In this document: positions 34,255 through 42,222 of the stretch, in pieces
Layout: each line of letters opens with the position of its first letter
Position numbering within the stretch: position 1 is the first letter of the stretch
Source: Martelella endophytica
GTDB taxonomy: Bacteria; Pseudomonadota; Alphaproteobacteria; Rhizobiales; Rhizobiaceae
Reading direction: 5' to 3'
Assembly: GCF_000960975.1 (NCBI RefSeq)
Contig: NZ_CP010803.1
Span: forward strand, 1,577,944-1,641,943
DNA length: 64,000 nucleotides
The notes under the pieces: model-generated
What the model saw: the letters and a program-made list of their open reading frames with translations, nothing else
The model's database searches: none
What the model was told of the DNA's origin: nothing
Translations under genes and position numbers: made by a program

Positions 34255-35451
34255 GCGCGCGCTGAACAGCATTGGCCCATAGGCGAGGCAGAACCCGGCA
34301 AAGGCAAGCGTCCAGCCGAGGCCGGCAACGGGGATCATGGTGAAGGTCCAGGCCGGCTGGAAGGCGGCGGCCAGGCGTGCTGCGAGCGCGAGCATGATCA
34401 TGGCGTAGATGAACACGGTCGCGGGCGGCGCGGTCAGCGGCCGTCCGGTGTGGCCGCGACTGGCCCGCGTCATGATGGCGAGTGTCATGCCGCCGATCGC
34501 GCCGACCGTCCAGCAATGGATCGCGGCGCTCTCGGCGCCCGAAAGCCCGGTCGCAGAAACGAGGCCGGCGAAAATGAAGCCGAGGCCGACCGGCAGGAAA
34601 GAAAGGTGCAGGATCAGAACCAGAGGCTCGCCAAATGTCTTCAAAGGCCGCCAGCGCCATTGCCGGATCAGGTTCAGGGCGCCCGTCAGGATCAGGACGG
34701 CGCCCGCGGCCGGCGTGTGCATCGGCAGCGCCGGAAGGATGATCCAGATGATAAGGGCGATGGCGCTCAGCACCATGACCAGGCGGTCGTAGCGGCCGAA
34801 GGGGAGAGGCAGTGCCTCGCTTTTCCGTTTCCTGAGCCAGTTGCCGGTGAAACTGGGAACGACGCGCCCGCCGATGATCTGGATCAGCATGATCACGAGC
34901 GCGATGCCGGCGCGTTCGGCGTAAAGCGATGAACCATAGCGACTGTTCTCATAGTAGAAGAATATCTGTGCGGCCGTGAACAGCGACAGGACGACAATCA
35001 CTTTCAGGTTTCGCCAGTTGCGGCCGGCAATCACTTCGCGGGCAAACAGAGCCGTCAGCGCCAGGGGAAACAGAAGCCCGACGCCGTAAACGAGGGCGGG
35101 AGAAACGCCCGCCGAGAAGGCGATGACGAGGCGGGCGAGAAGCCAGAGCGAAAACAGGCCGGCAAGCGGCCAGCCAACCACGGGCAGCCGGCCGGTCCAG
35201 TTCGGCACAGCCGTGAGCATGAACCCTGCAATGATCGCCGGAACATAGCCGAACAGCAGTTCGTGCACATGCCAGGAGACCGGCGCGAACATGCTCGGTA
35301 TCGCGATGATGCCGAGATACCAGGGCACCCAGAGCGCGATCATCAGCGCCGCATCCAGCGCGCCGAAGAAGAAGAAGGGACGAAAGCCGAAGCTGAAGAT
35401 CGGCCAGCCGCGCCAGGCACGCATCTGGTTCATCGTTGTTGTTGTAGCCAT
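34249..35451 (-). CDS. nnrS: NnrS family protein
   Basis: A 400-residue membrane protein with 12 hydrophobic helices. NnrS proteins bind haem and copper and protect against NO stress. Recognised segments are FSFGFRPFFFFGALDAAL, SWHVHELLFGYVPAIIAGF, LTAVPNWTGRLPV and the late MTRASRGHTGRPL, with conserved histidines. The start at 35451 (MATTTTMNQ) overlaps the pseudoazurin gene by 22 nt. A second ATG at 35433 forms an ATGA overlap with that gene's stop; either way the two are translationally coupled. They share the palindromic promoter at 35954-35994. Confidence 0.92.
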   Translation of the reverse strand: MATTTTMNQMRAWRGWPIFSFGFRPFFFFGALDAALMIALWVPWYLGIIAIPSMFAPVSWHVHELLFGYVPAIIAGFMLTAVPNWTGRLPVVGWPLAGLFSLWLLARLVIAFSAGVSPALVYGVGLLFPLALTALFAREVIAGRNWRNLKVIVVLSLFTAAQIFFYYENSRYGSSLYAERAGIALVIMLIQIIGGRVVPSFTGNWLRKRKSEALPLPFGRYDRLVMVLSAIALIIWIILPALPMHTPAAGAVLILTGALNLIRQWRWRPLKTFGEPLVLILHLSFLPVGLGFIFAGLVSATGLSGAESAAIHCWTVGAIGGMTLAIMTRASRGHTGRPLTAPPATVFIYAMIMLALAARLAAAFQPAWTFTMIPVAGLGWTLAFAGFCLAYGPMLFSARR

Positions 35452-35918
35452 TGTTCGTCTCGATATGCCGGCCATGTTCCGGCGTTTGACCAAAGGGCGT
35501 TGAGATAGGTTTCGAAGCGTTGTCGTGCGCGTGGGGGAACGCGTTTGCCGATGAAGTCGGCGGTTTGTGCGGCATCCCCAACCGCGATGATCATGACCAT
35601 GCCCATGGCGTAGTGCGGCTTGCATCGGATCGCATAGAGCCCGTCGGTCTCGGGCGAAACCACGAGTTCCTCGTTCAGCCTGCCTTCGAAGGGCGCTGCG
35701 CCTTCCGGGATCATTCCCGCGATGGTCTCGGCATTGTGTCCACGGTCGACCGGCATGAAGCGCACCGTGTCGCCCGGCGCGATATGAAGGAGGCCGGGCT
35801 CGAACACCATGATCCCGTCGACACCTTTGTTGAGCATCCGCACGATATGTTCTTCTGCATGCGCAGGTACCGTCCATGCGATTGCAGCCAGTGCTGCTGC
35901 TGCCATCAAGCGAAACAT
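35430..35918 (-). CDS. Pseudoazurin-type cupredoxin
   Basis: A 162-residue periplasmic blue copper protein. The signal peptide ends near VPAHA (residue 21). The type 1 copper ligands are His61 (GHNAE), Cys99, His102 and Met107 in RCKPHYAMGM, exactly the pseudoazurin spacing. Pseudoazurins carry electrons to nitrite or nitrous-oxide reductases. The tail after the fold is about 20 residues longer than I would expect. The ATG at 35918 has AAGGAC 6 nt upstream; a TTG two codons earlier is in frame. First gene of a unit with nnrS under a NsrR-type palindrome. Confidence 0.9.
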   Translation of the reverse strand: MFRLMAAAALAAIAWTVPAHAEEHIVRMLNKGVDGIMVFEPGLLHIAPGDTVRFMPVDRGHNAETIAGMIPEGAAPFEGRLNEELVVSPETDGLYAIRCKPHYAMGMVMIIAVGDAAQTADFIGKRVPPRARQRFETYLNALWSNAGTWPAYRDEQWLQQQR

Positions 35919-35953
35919 TGGCAAGTCCTTGTCTGTTGCAAGCCGGTGAGTTT

Positions 35954-35994
35954 GCCCATTAAAAGATATATTTCATATCTATCTTTTAATGGGC
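35954..35994. promoter_or_regulatory. Perfect 15-bp palindrome, probable NsrR operator of pseudoazurin-nnrS
   Basis: Arms GCCCATTAAAAGATA and TATCTTTTAATGGGC flank an 11-nt centre. The inner 11-1-11 core starts AAGATATATTT, one base from the enterobacterial NsrR half-site AAGATGYATTT. It lies 36-76 nt before the pseudoazurin start. Confidence 0.65.
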
Positions 35995-36129
35995 ACTGGT
36001 CAATCGCCCTCATCCGGCCGGGACAACATGTCGCGCTTCCAGCGCTGCGGGGTCCACCAAGCCACAGGCCAAAAGCGGAAAGGCGAGCTGCAGCTTTGGT
36101 AGGAATTTCCCGGTTATTTCCGTAACGGA

Positions 36130-36156
36130 TGTCACATCCTGCTGGACCATCTCGTC
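36130..36156 (+). promoter_or_regulatory. ECF41-type promoter of the carboxymuconolactone decarboxylase-family gene
   Basis: TGTCACA (36130-36136), exactly 16 nt, then CGTC (36153-36156). This equals the published ECF41 promoter consensus as I recall it. It lies 32 nt before the start of the gene that precedes the ECF41 sigma factor. Confidence 0.75.
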
Positions 36157-36187
36157 AACGCGGTGTCAGATAACCAAGGAGTTTGCC

Positions 36188-36661
36188 ATGACATCCCGTA
36201 TGACCGACCATATGAAACGCGCCAAGGGCGGCTTTGAGCCGCTTTTTGCAGCCGAAGCCGCTATTCAGGGCAGCACGCTGGAGCCGCTTCTCATCCACCT
36301 CGTCAAGCTGCGGGCAAGCCAGATCAATGGCTGCGCCTTCTGCATCCAGATGCATGTCGCCGAGGCCCTGACGGACGGCGAGACGCCGCTTCGCCTGCAC
36401 ATGCTGCCGGCCTGGCGCGAAAGCCCGCTTTATTCCGAACGCGAGCGTGCGGCGCTTGCCTGGACCGAAGCGCTGACGAAGCTTCCCGAAACCGGTGCGC
36501 CGGATGCGGACTGGGCGAAGGTCGAGGCGGCCTTTGATGTTGACGAGCGGGCCTGGCTGACGCTGTCGATCGGCGCCATCAACCTGTGGAACCGGGTTCA
36601 GGCCGGGCTGAGGGTGCCGCATGGCACCAGGCTTCCAGAGGCGCGGGCCAATGCAGCCTGA
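36188..36661 (+). CDS. Carboxymuconolactone decarboxylase / AhpD-like family protein
   Basis: A 157-residue helical protein with the active-site motif C-x2-C-x3-H (Cys49, Cys52, His56 in NGCAFCIQMH) found in AhpD-like alkylhydroperoxidases. It probably reduces peroxides or similar electrophiles. Genes of this family are classic partners of ECF41 sigma factors, and the sigma gene starts 11 nt before this stop codon. The promoter upstream matches the ECF41 consensus, so expression should depend on the sigma factor encoded next. The ATG at 36188 follows AAGGAG. Confidence 0.92.
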   Translation: MTSRMTDHMKRAKGGFEPLFAAEAAIQGSTLEPLLIHLVKLRASQINGCAFCIQMHVAEALTDGETPLRLHMLPAWRESPLYSERERAALAWTEALTKLPETGAPDADWAKVEAAFDVDERAWLTLSIGAINLWNRVQAGLRVPHGTRLPEARANAA

Positions 36662-37502
36662 GGCCGCCGAAATCTTTGAAGCGCAGCGGCCCCGGCTGCT
36701 GCGCCTAGCTTACCGTATGCTCGGCAGCAATGCCGAGGCCGAGGACATGGTGCAGGAAGCCTTCCTGCGCTGGCACGGGGCGGAAGGCATCGACAATCCC
36801 GCCGCCTGGCTCACCCGCACGGTGTCGCGGCTTTGCCTGGACCAGATGAAATCGGCCCGTTCCCGGCGCGAGACCTATCCCGGCACATGGTTGCCGGAAC
36901 CGCTGATCGAGGCCGAGGACGATGCGCTTCGTCCCGACAATCTCACGCTCTCGCTGATGATGGCGCTGGAACGGCTGTCACCCCTGGAGCGGGCGGCCTT
37001 CCTGCTGCACGATGTCTTCGGGCAGCCGCTGGACGAGGTGGCGGCGACCATCGATCGCTCTCCGGCCGCGACCCGCCAGCTTGCAAGCCGCGCCCGTGCC
37101 CATGTGCAGGTCGACCGGCCGCGCTACGAGATCCCGCGCGATGCCGGCGCCGAGCTGGCGCGCGCCTTCTTCGAAGCCTGCAAGTCTGGCGACGCCTCCG
37201 CGCTTGGAGCGATGCTTGCCGAGGGCGCGACGCTGCATTCCGATGGCGGCGGCAAGGTTCACGCCTATCCCAATGTCATCAGGGGCGCCGACAATCTCAT
37301 CCGGCTGCTACTCGGCCTGCAGCGCAAGTTCGGGGACCAGATGAGGTTTCTGGAGGCAACCATGATCGACGGCCTGCCGGGTTTCGTCAGCCGCCTTGAC
37401 GGCAACCTGCAGACGACGGCGATCGAGATCACCGACGGGCGCATCACCGCGCTCTACGTCACCCGCAATCCCGACAAGCTGTCGAGGGTTGTGCCGCACT
37501 AG
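36651..37502 (+). CDS. ECF41-type RNA polymerase sigma factor (SigJ-like)
   Basis: A 283-residue sigma factor. Region 2 (RLAYRMLGSNAEAEDMVQEAF) and region 4 (FLLHDVFGQPLDEVAATI) are followed by a SnoaL-like C-terminal extension of about 100 residues that contains the ECF41 hallmark NPDKL near the end. In this group the extension regulates activity and no anti-sigma factor is needed; none is seen here. The ATG at 36651 follows AGAGG and overlaps the preceding gene, so both are made from the ECF41-type promoter, giving positive feedback. Confidence 0.93.
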   Translation: MQPEAAEIFEAQRPRLLRLAYRMLGSNAEAEDMVQEAFLRWHGAEGIDNPAAWLTRTVSRLCLDQMKSARSRRETYPGTWLPEPLIEAEDDALRPDNLTLSLMMALERLSPLERAAFLLHDVFGQPLDEVAATIDRSPAATRQLASRARAHVQVDRPRYEIPRDAGAELARAFFEACKSGDASALGAMLAEGATLHSDGGGKVHAYPNVIRGADNLIRLLLGLQRKFGDQMRFLEATMIDGLPGFVSRLDGNLQTTAIEITDGRITALYVTRNPDKLSRVVPH

Positions 37503-37573
37503 CAAAACCAATGCGAAGCGCGGGACCCGGCGCCCTCTCGGGCGAACGATCCCGCATGTCTGGAGATATCCTC

Positions 37574-38203
37574 ATGAAATCCGTCCTTCTTCTGAATGCC
37601 AGCCCCTTCGGCGAAAATGCCCGCGGCTATCAGCTCGCCCTGCAGGCGATTTCAAACCTGCAGGCGGCCCATCCCGGCATCGATGTCATCGAGCGGGATC
37701 TTGCGCCCGCGGACTTCGGCCGTGTCACACCGGATTACGCCCGGGCGATCATCAGCCGGGTCGCGCATGACAGTCCGGCATTTTTCCAGTCCGAACGGTT
37801 GATCCGCGAGCTTGAAGAGACCGATGCACTGATCATCTCGACGCCGATGCACAACTATACGGTTCCGGCCGTTCTGAAACTGTGGATCGATCTTGTGCTG
37901 CGAGCGGGGCGGAGCTTCGGCTTTCGCGACGGCCGCAAGGTCGGGCTGCTGGACGATCGCCCGACGGTGGTGATTGTCGCTTCGGGCGGAACGGTCACGG
38001 GCAAGGCGACCCAGCCGGATCATCTGACGGGATATCTCACCGATGTGCTGGCAACGATCGGCATCACGAATCTGCGCTTCATTCATGTCCAGGGACTTGC
38101 CGAGGATAGCAACGCCGCGCACTCCCTGTCGCAAGGGCAGCGCGCGCTCGATGCCGATCCACGTTTCGGCCGGGGACTAAAATCCGATGTCAGCGTCGGC
38201 TGA
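37574..38203 (+). CDS. FMN-dependent NADH-azoreductase-like flavoprotein
   Basis: A 209-residue flavodoxin-fold protein of the AzoR/NAD(P)H quinone oxidoreductase group. The FMN phosphate loop is in LLNASPFGENARGYQLA, the flavin-ring motif in STPMHNYTVPAVLKLWIDLV and a further site in ASGGTV. It reduces quinones or azo compounds by two electrons and so protects against electrophiles. The ATG at 37574 has GGAGA upstream. It lies 71 nt after the ECF41 gene and may belong to the same response. Its 3' end overlaps the convergent AraC-type gene by 27 nt. Confidence 0.88.
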   Translation: MKSVLLLNASPFGENARGYQLALQAISNLQAAHPGIDVIERDLAPADFGRVTPDYARAIISRVAHDSPAFFQSERLIRELEETDALIISTPMHNYTVPAVLKLWIDLVLRAGRSFGFRDGRKVGLLDDRPTVVIVASGGTVTGKATQPDHLTGYLTDVLATIGITNLRFIHVQGLAEDSNAAHSLSQGQRALDADPRFGRGLKSDVSVG

Positions 38204-39115
38204 TATCTCCTGTGTTACAGCCGCCGGCGGACATGCGGCGCGGCGCGGGCTTGTGCCCATGACGCGCCGGAAGGCCGCGCCGAATGCGCTCTCCGAAGCA
38301 TAGCCCAGTTCCTCGGCGACCTTTGCCACCGTCATGCCGGGCCGCGTGAGCGCCTGGCGCGCCAGCGTCATGCGCCAGTGCAGGACGTAATCCATCGGCG
38401 CCTGCCCGACCGCCGCCCGGAACCGCGCCGAAAACTGCGACCGCGACAGGTGCGCAAGGCCTGCAAGCGTTTCGATCCGCCAGGGATGAGCCGGATCGGT
38501 ATGGATCGCATGGAGCGCCGGGCCGATGCGGGGATCATCGAGGGCCGCAAGCCAGCCGCGCGGCCTTTCTTCCGGAAGCGCCCGGATCAGTTCGACGAAG
38601 ATCATCTGCATCGCGGCGCCGGCGATCGCCGAAGCCCCGGCGCGCTCAGCGGCCTGCTCTTCCTCCAGCCTGTCCATCAGCCAGCCGATGCGCTTGCTGG
38701 CGGCTTTCTCGGCAGTCAGGATCACCAGCGGCGGCAGTGCATCCGCGATCAGGCCCGTCACCGGCCCGAGTTCCATCCGCCCGCCGGTTGCCCGGAACGG
38801 AGAACCTTCGCCGCCATCGAGATGTGCATAGGGACGCTTGTCCGTTCCCGCAAAGACCTCTGCCGCCGGGCGCGGATGCGCGAAATCCGTGCCGATCACG
38901 AACGGCCGGTCCGGCGCCACCAGAAAGCAATCGCCCACGGACAATTGCCGGCGCTCGCTCCCAACCGCCAGCACGCATTCGCCTTCGCGGATCACATTGC
39001 ATTTCAGCGCCTGCGTTGCCGGAACTGCGACCGCCCAGCGGCCGCTGGCCACAAGCCCGGTCGACAGCATTGCCTCGGCTCCGGCGAGGCGGAGAATTTG
39101 GGAAAGCGGATCCAT
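38177..39115 (-). CDS. AraC-family regulator with N-terminal cupin
   Basis: A 312-residue regulator: an N-terminal cupin-like sensor (about residues 1-170, type Cupin_6) and a C-terminal AraC double helix-turn-helix with HLSRSQFSARFRAAVGQAPMDYV and VAEELGYASESAFGAAFRRVMG. Such proteins typically activate a divergent oxidoreductase gene. Here the divergent neighbour is the SDR at 39201, with an 85-nt spacer. The ligand is unknown. Confidence 0.92.
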   Translation of the reverse strand: MDPLSQILRLAGAEAMLSTGLVASGRWAVAVPATQALKCNVIREGECVLAVGSERRQLSVGDCFLVAPDRPFVIGTDFAHPRPAAEVFAGTDKRPYAHLDGGEGSPFRATGGRMELGPVTGLIADALPPLVILTAEKAASKRIGWLMDRLEEEQAAERAGASAIAGAAMQMIFVELIRALPEERPRGWLAALDDPRIGPALHAIHTDPAHPWRIETLAGLAHLSRSQFSARFRAAVGQAPMDYVLHWRMTLARQALTRPGMTVAKVAEELGYASESAFGAAFRRVMGTSPRRAACPPAAVTQEISADADIGF

Positions 39116-39200
39116 CGGATGATCTCGATATTATTCAGGTAAATGAAATATAGATTGTCTTATCTGTGCGCGCTAGTGACGTCGCAAAAGGAGACGCTAC

Positions 39201-40136
39201 ATGCAAACACCACTCAACACGCCCTACGGCCCCGCGACAACGGCGGACGATGTCGCCGGCACGATTGATCTCACCGGCAAGACCGCCGTTATCACCGGAG
39301 GAGCCTCCGGGCTCGGGCTGGAAACCGTGCGGGTTCTTGCCGCGCGTGGTGCCCGCGTCATCGTGCCGGCCCGCGATGTGGTCGCCGCACGTGAGGCCCT
39401 TGGCGATCTGGCTGATGTTCGGGCCATGGACCTCATGGACCCGCCATCGATCAGCGCCTTCGCTGGGCAGTTGCGGGCCGAGGGCATCCGTCTCGATCTG
39501 CTGATCCTCAGCGCCGGCGTCATGGCCACCCCGCTGTTTCGCGATGCCGATGGCCATGAGGGACAGTTTGCCACCAATCATCTCGGGCACTTCCGACTGA
39601 CGTCAGCCCTGTGGCCGGTCATCAACCGCGGTGCCCGCGTCGTGGTCCTGTCGTCGCGCGGTCATCAGATACCGGGGTTTGACCTGACCGACCTCGACTT
39701 CACGCGGCGGCCCTATGACAAGTGGCTCGCCTATGGACAGGCGAAAACCGCCAATGCGCTGTTTGCCGTGGCACTTGATCGTCGCGGTGCGCCGGATGTG
39801 CGGGTCTATACCGTTCATCCCGGATCGGTTCTGGGGCCGCTGGCGCGGCATCTGAGCGAGGAAGAGCTGGCGCCGTTTGATGCGGTGAACCCCGATGGCA
39901 GCCCGCGCATCGATCCCGCGCGCGACATGAAGTCGCCGCAACAGGGTGCCGCGACGATGGTATGGTGTGCCACCGCGCCCGAACTTGCGGGTATTGGCGG
40001 CGTCTATTGCGAGGATTGCGATATCGCTGCCGTCGAAACCGAGCGCAGAGCCGGCGTTCGTCCGTTTGCGATCGATCCCGAAATGGCAGAGGCGCTCTGG
40101 AAGGCGAGCGTCGAAATGACGGGCTGCGACATCTGA
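39201..40136 (+). CDS. SDR-family oxidoreductase (retinol-dehydrogenase-like)
   Basis: A 311-residue short-chain dehydrogenase with an N-terminal tail. The cofactor loop is TGGASGLGLET and the active site Tyr-x3-Lys is in YGQAKTANALF. The pattern LSAGVMATPLFRDADGHEGQFATNHLGHF is typical of the protochlorophyllide-reductase/retinol-dehydrogenase-like group. It is divergent from the AraC regulator and convergent with the hydrolase at 40165. The substrate is unknown; detoxification of carbonyl compounds is a plausible guess. Confidence 0.9.
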   Translation: MQTPLNTPYGPATTADDVAGTIDLTGKTAVITGGASGLGLETVRVLAARGARVIVPARDVVAAREALGDLADVRAMDLMDPPSISAFAGQLRAEGIRLDLLILSAGVMATPLFRDADGHEGQFATNHLGHFRLTSALWPVINRGARVVVLSSRGHQIPGFDLTDLDFTRRPYDKWLAYGQAKTANALFAVALDRRGAPDVRVYTVHPGSVLGPLARHLSEEELAPFDAVNPDGSPRIDPARDMKSPQQGAATMVWCATAPELAGIGGVYCEDCDIAAVETERRAGVRPFAIDPEMAEALWKASVEMTGCDI

Positions 40137-40164
40137 CGCAGCCCGCCGTTCATTTCTGGCGCGC

Positions 40165-41103
40165 TCAAGCCTTTGCGAAGGCGAGGAGCTCGGGGTTTAT
40201 GATGTCCGGGTTGGTCGCGAACAGACCGTGCGGCAGGCCCGGATAGGTCTTCAGCGTGCCGTTTTGCAGCAGGTCGATGGACTTCAGCGCCGAATCGGCA
40301 ATCGGAACGACCTGGTCGTCTTCGCCATGCAGCACCAGAACCGGAACGGTGATCGCCTTCAGGTCTTCGGTGAAATCGGTCTCCGAGAAGGCGGCGATGC
40401 AATCATACTGCGCCTTGGCGCCACCGGCCATGCCCTGCCGCCACCAGTTGTCGATCAACCCCTGGCTGATTTCGGCACCCTCGCGGTTGAAGCCGTAGAA
40501 AGGGCCGGTCGGGATGTCGATGTAGAACTGGGCGCGGTTTGCGGCAAGCGCGGACCGGAAGCCGTCGAACACCTCGATCGGAAGACCTTCGGGGTTCTTC
40601 TCCGAGCGCACCATGACCGGGGGAACGGCCGCCATCAGCACGGCCTTGGCGACGCGGCCCTTCTCGGCGCGGGCAACATAGCGGGCCACTTCGCCGCCAC
40701 CGGTGGAGTGGCCGATATGGATGGCGTTCTTCAGGTCGAGGGCGCTCGCAAGTTCGGCGACATCGGCGGCGTAGGTGTCCATGTCGTTGCCGGTGTCCGT
40801 CTGGTCCGAACGACCGTGGCCGCGCCGGTCATGGGCAATGACGCGGTAGCCATTGGCGAGGAAGAACAGCATCTGGTTGTCCCAGTCGTCGCCCGAAAGC
40901 GGCCAGCCGTGATGGAAGACAACCGGCTGGGCGTCCTTCGGACCCCAGTCCTTGTAGAAGATGTTGGTGCCGTCTCTGGTGGTAATCGTAGCCATGGTAA
41001 ATTCTCCTTGTGTTTGTGCAAAGGTGAGGCGGGGCAGAGCCGAAAGGGCGGCGACAGTTGCCGCCGTCTTCAGCATCGCGCGCCGGGTCATTTCGGTGTG
41101 CAT
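40165..41103 (-). CDS. Alpha/beta hydrolase, non-haem chloroperoxidase-like, with Tat signal and internal start
   Basis: A 312-residue alpha/beta hydrolase. The full form begins with a Tat-like signal ([15 protein letters not shown], cleavage near TFAQ), so it would be exported folded. The catalytic domain starts at Met37 ([17 protein letters not shown]), where most relatives begin. The nucleophile is Ser133 in GHSTGGG, with the acid in HGEDDQ and the histidine in GLPHG. Relatives act as esterases or perhydrolases. A strong AAGGAG stands 8 nt before the Met37 codon (40995), so a cytoplasmic form may also be made. The outer ATG at 41103 has GAGG upstream. It is divergent from a GlxA-type regulator. 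Confidence 0.9.
   Translation of the reverse strand: MHTEMTRRAMLKTAATVAALSALPRLTFAQTQGEFTMATITTRDGTNIFYKDWGPKDAQPVVFHHGWPLSGDDWDNQMLFFLANGYRVIAHDRRGHGRSDQTDTGNDMDTYAADVAELASALDLKNAIHIGHSTGGGEVARYVARAEKGRVAKAVLMAAVPPVMVRSEKNPEGLPIEVFDGFRSALAANRAQFYIDIPTGPFYGFNREGAEISQGLIDNWWRQGMAGGAKAQYDCIAAFSETDFTEDLKAITVPVLVLHGEDDQVVPIADSALKSIDLLQNGTLKTYPGLPHGLFATNPDIINPELLAFAKA
40993..41009 (-). promoter_or_regulatory. Internal ribosome-binding site and second start in the hydrolase gene
   Basis: On the minus strand AAGGAG (41009-41004), 8 nt, then ATG (40995). It is in frame and removes exactly the Tat signal. It is a better site than the one before the outer start. Confidence 0.65.
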
Positions 41104-41196
41104 TTCGTGTCCTCTTGATTTCGACATGGACAAGATAGGTCGTCGGGCGCATATACGGACGTGGCGAAACGGACACTTGTCGAGGCAAAACGGACA

Positions 41197-42183
41197 ATGG
41201 CGCAGAAAGCGGAACAGGTTGCTGAAATCGGGCTGCTGATCTATCCCGGTTGCCAGCTCGCGGCGATCTATGGCCTGACCGATCTCTTCCGCGTGGCGGC
41301 CGAATGGACCGGCGACAACGCGCGCTATATCCGCGTATCGCACTGGGAGGCGACGGCAGATGACGTCATTTGCATATGGGACAGCCATCCCGGTTCGCCG
41401 CATCGCCTGAGCCACGCGATCGCGCCGCCGAGCATCATCATGCCGGAGCGCATGGCGCCAGCGCCGGCGGCTGCTGCATGGCTGCGAAACCAGCACGATC
41501 AAGGCACCGTGCTCTGCTCCGTCTGCGCCGGTGCCTTCGTGCTGGCCGAAACCGGGCTGATCGACGGGCGGCGCGCGACCACACACTGGGCCTTTGCCGA
41601 ACAGCTTGCGAAGCGCTTCCCCTCCGTACGGCTGGCCGAGGAACATATGGTGCTGGACGAGGGGGATATCGTGACGGCGGGCGGCATCCTCGCCTGGGCC
41701 GATCTGGGGCTGACGCTGGTTGAGCGGCTGCTCGGGCCGGCAACGATGCTCTCGACGGCCCGTTTCCTGCTCATCGATCCGCCGCGCGGCAGCCAGCGCC
41801 CCTTTGCACAGTTCATCCCCCGCTTCGATCATGGCGATGACGCCATCCGCAAGGCGCAGCATTTCATCCATGCCCACGCGCACGAGCCGGTCAGCATGGC
41901 CGATCTGCATGACGTCGCCGGCATGACCGAGCGCACATTGCTGCGCCGTTTCAAGGCGGCGACCCATCACCGCCCGAACGAATATCTGCAGCTGGTGCGC
42001 ATCGCCAAGGCGCGCGAACTGCTGGAGCGCACGCTGCTGCCGGTCGACCGGATCGCCTGGGACGTCGGCTATTCGGATCCGGCGGCTTTCAGGAAGACGT
42101 TCCAGAAACTGGTCGGCATCCGCCCGGCGGAGTACCGCGCGCGCTTCGGGACGGCTTCGGTTCCGCACGTTGAGGCAGGTTGA
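41197..42183 (+). CDS. GlxA-family regulator (DJ-1/PfpI domain plus AraC-type HTH)
   Basis: A 328-residue regulator. The N-terminal half is a DJ-1/PfpI-like sensor with the nucleophile-elbow segment [20 protein letters not shown]; the C-terminal half is an AraC DNA-binding domain with [18 protein letters not shown] and [17 protein letters not shown] 41197 has GAGG upstream at 11 nt; a GTG at 41161 is an alternative. It is divergent from the alpha/beta hydrolase, its likely target. The inducing compound is unknown. Confidence 0.9.
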   Translation: MAQKAEQVAEIGLLIYPGCQLAAIYGLTDLFRVAAEWTGDNARYIRVSHWEATADDVICIWDSHPGSPHRLSHAIAPPSIIMPERMAPAPAAAAWLRNQHDQGTVLCSVCAGAFVLAETGLIDGRRATTHWAFAEQLAKRFPSVRLAEEHMVLDEGDIVTAGGILAWADLGLTLVERLLGPATMLSTARFLLIDPPRGSQRPFAQFIPRFDHGDDAIRKAQHFIHAHAHEPVSMADLHDVAGMTERTLLRRFKAATHHRPNEYLQLVRIAKARELLERTLLPVDRIAWDVGYSDPAAFRKTFQKLVGIRPAEYRARFGTASVPHVEAG

Positions 42184-42192
42184 CGACGTTTG

Positions 42193-42220
42193 CGGGCGGC
42201 GTGCCGCCGCCCGATTTTTT
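42193..42220 (+). terminator. Rho-independent terminator after the GlxA-type gene
   Basis: Arms CGGGCGGC and GCCGCCCG with a 5-nt loop, followed by ATTTTTT. It fills the gap between two convergent genes. Confidence 0.85.
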
Positions 42221-42222
42221 GG

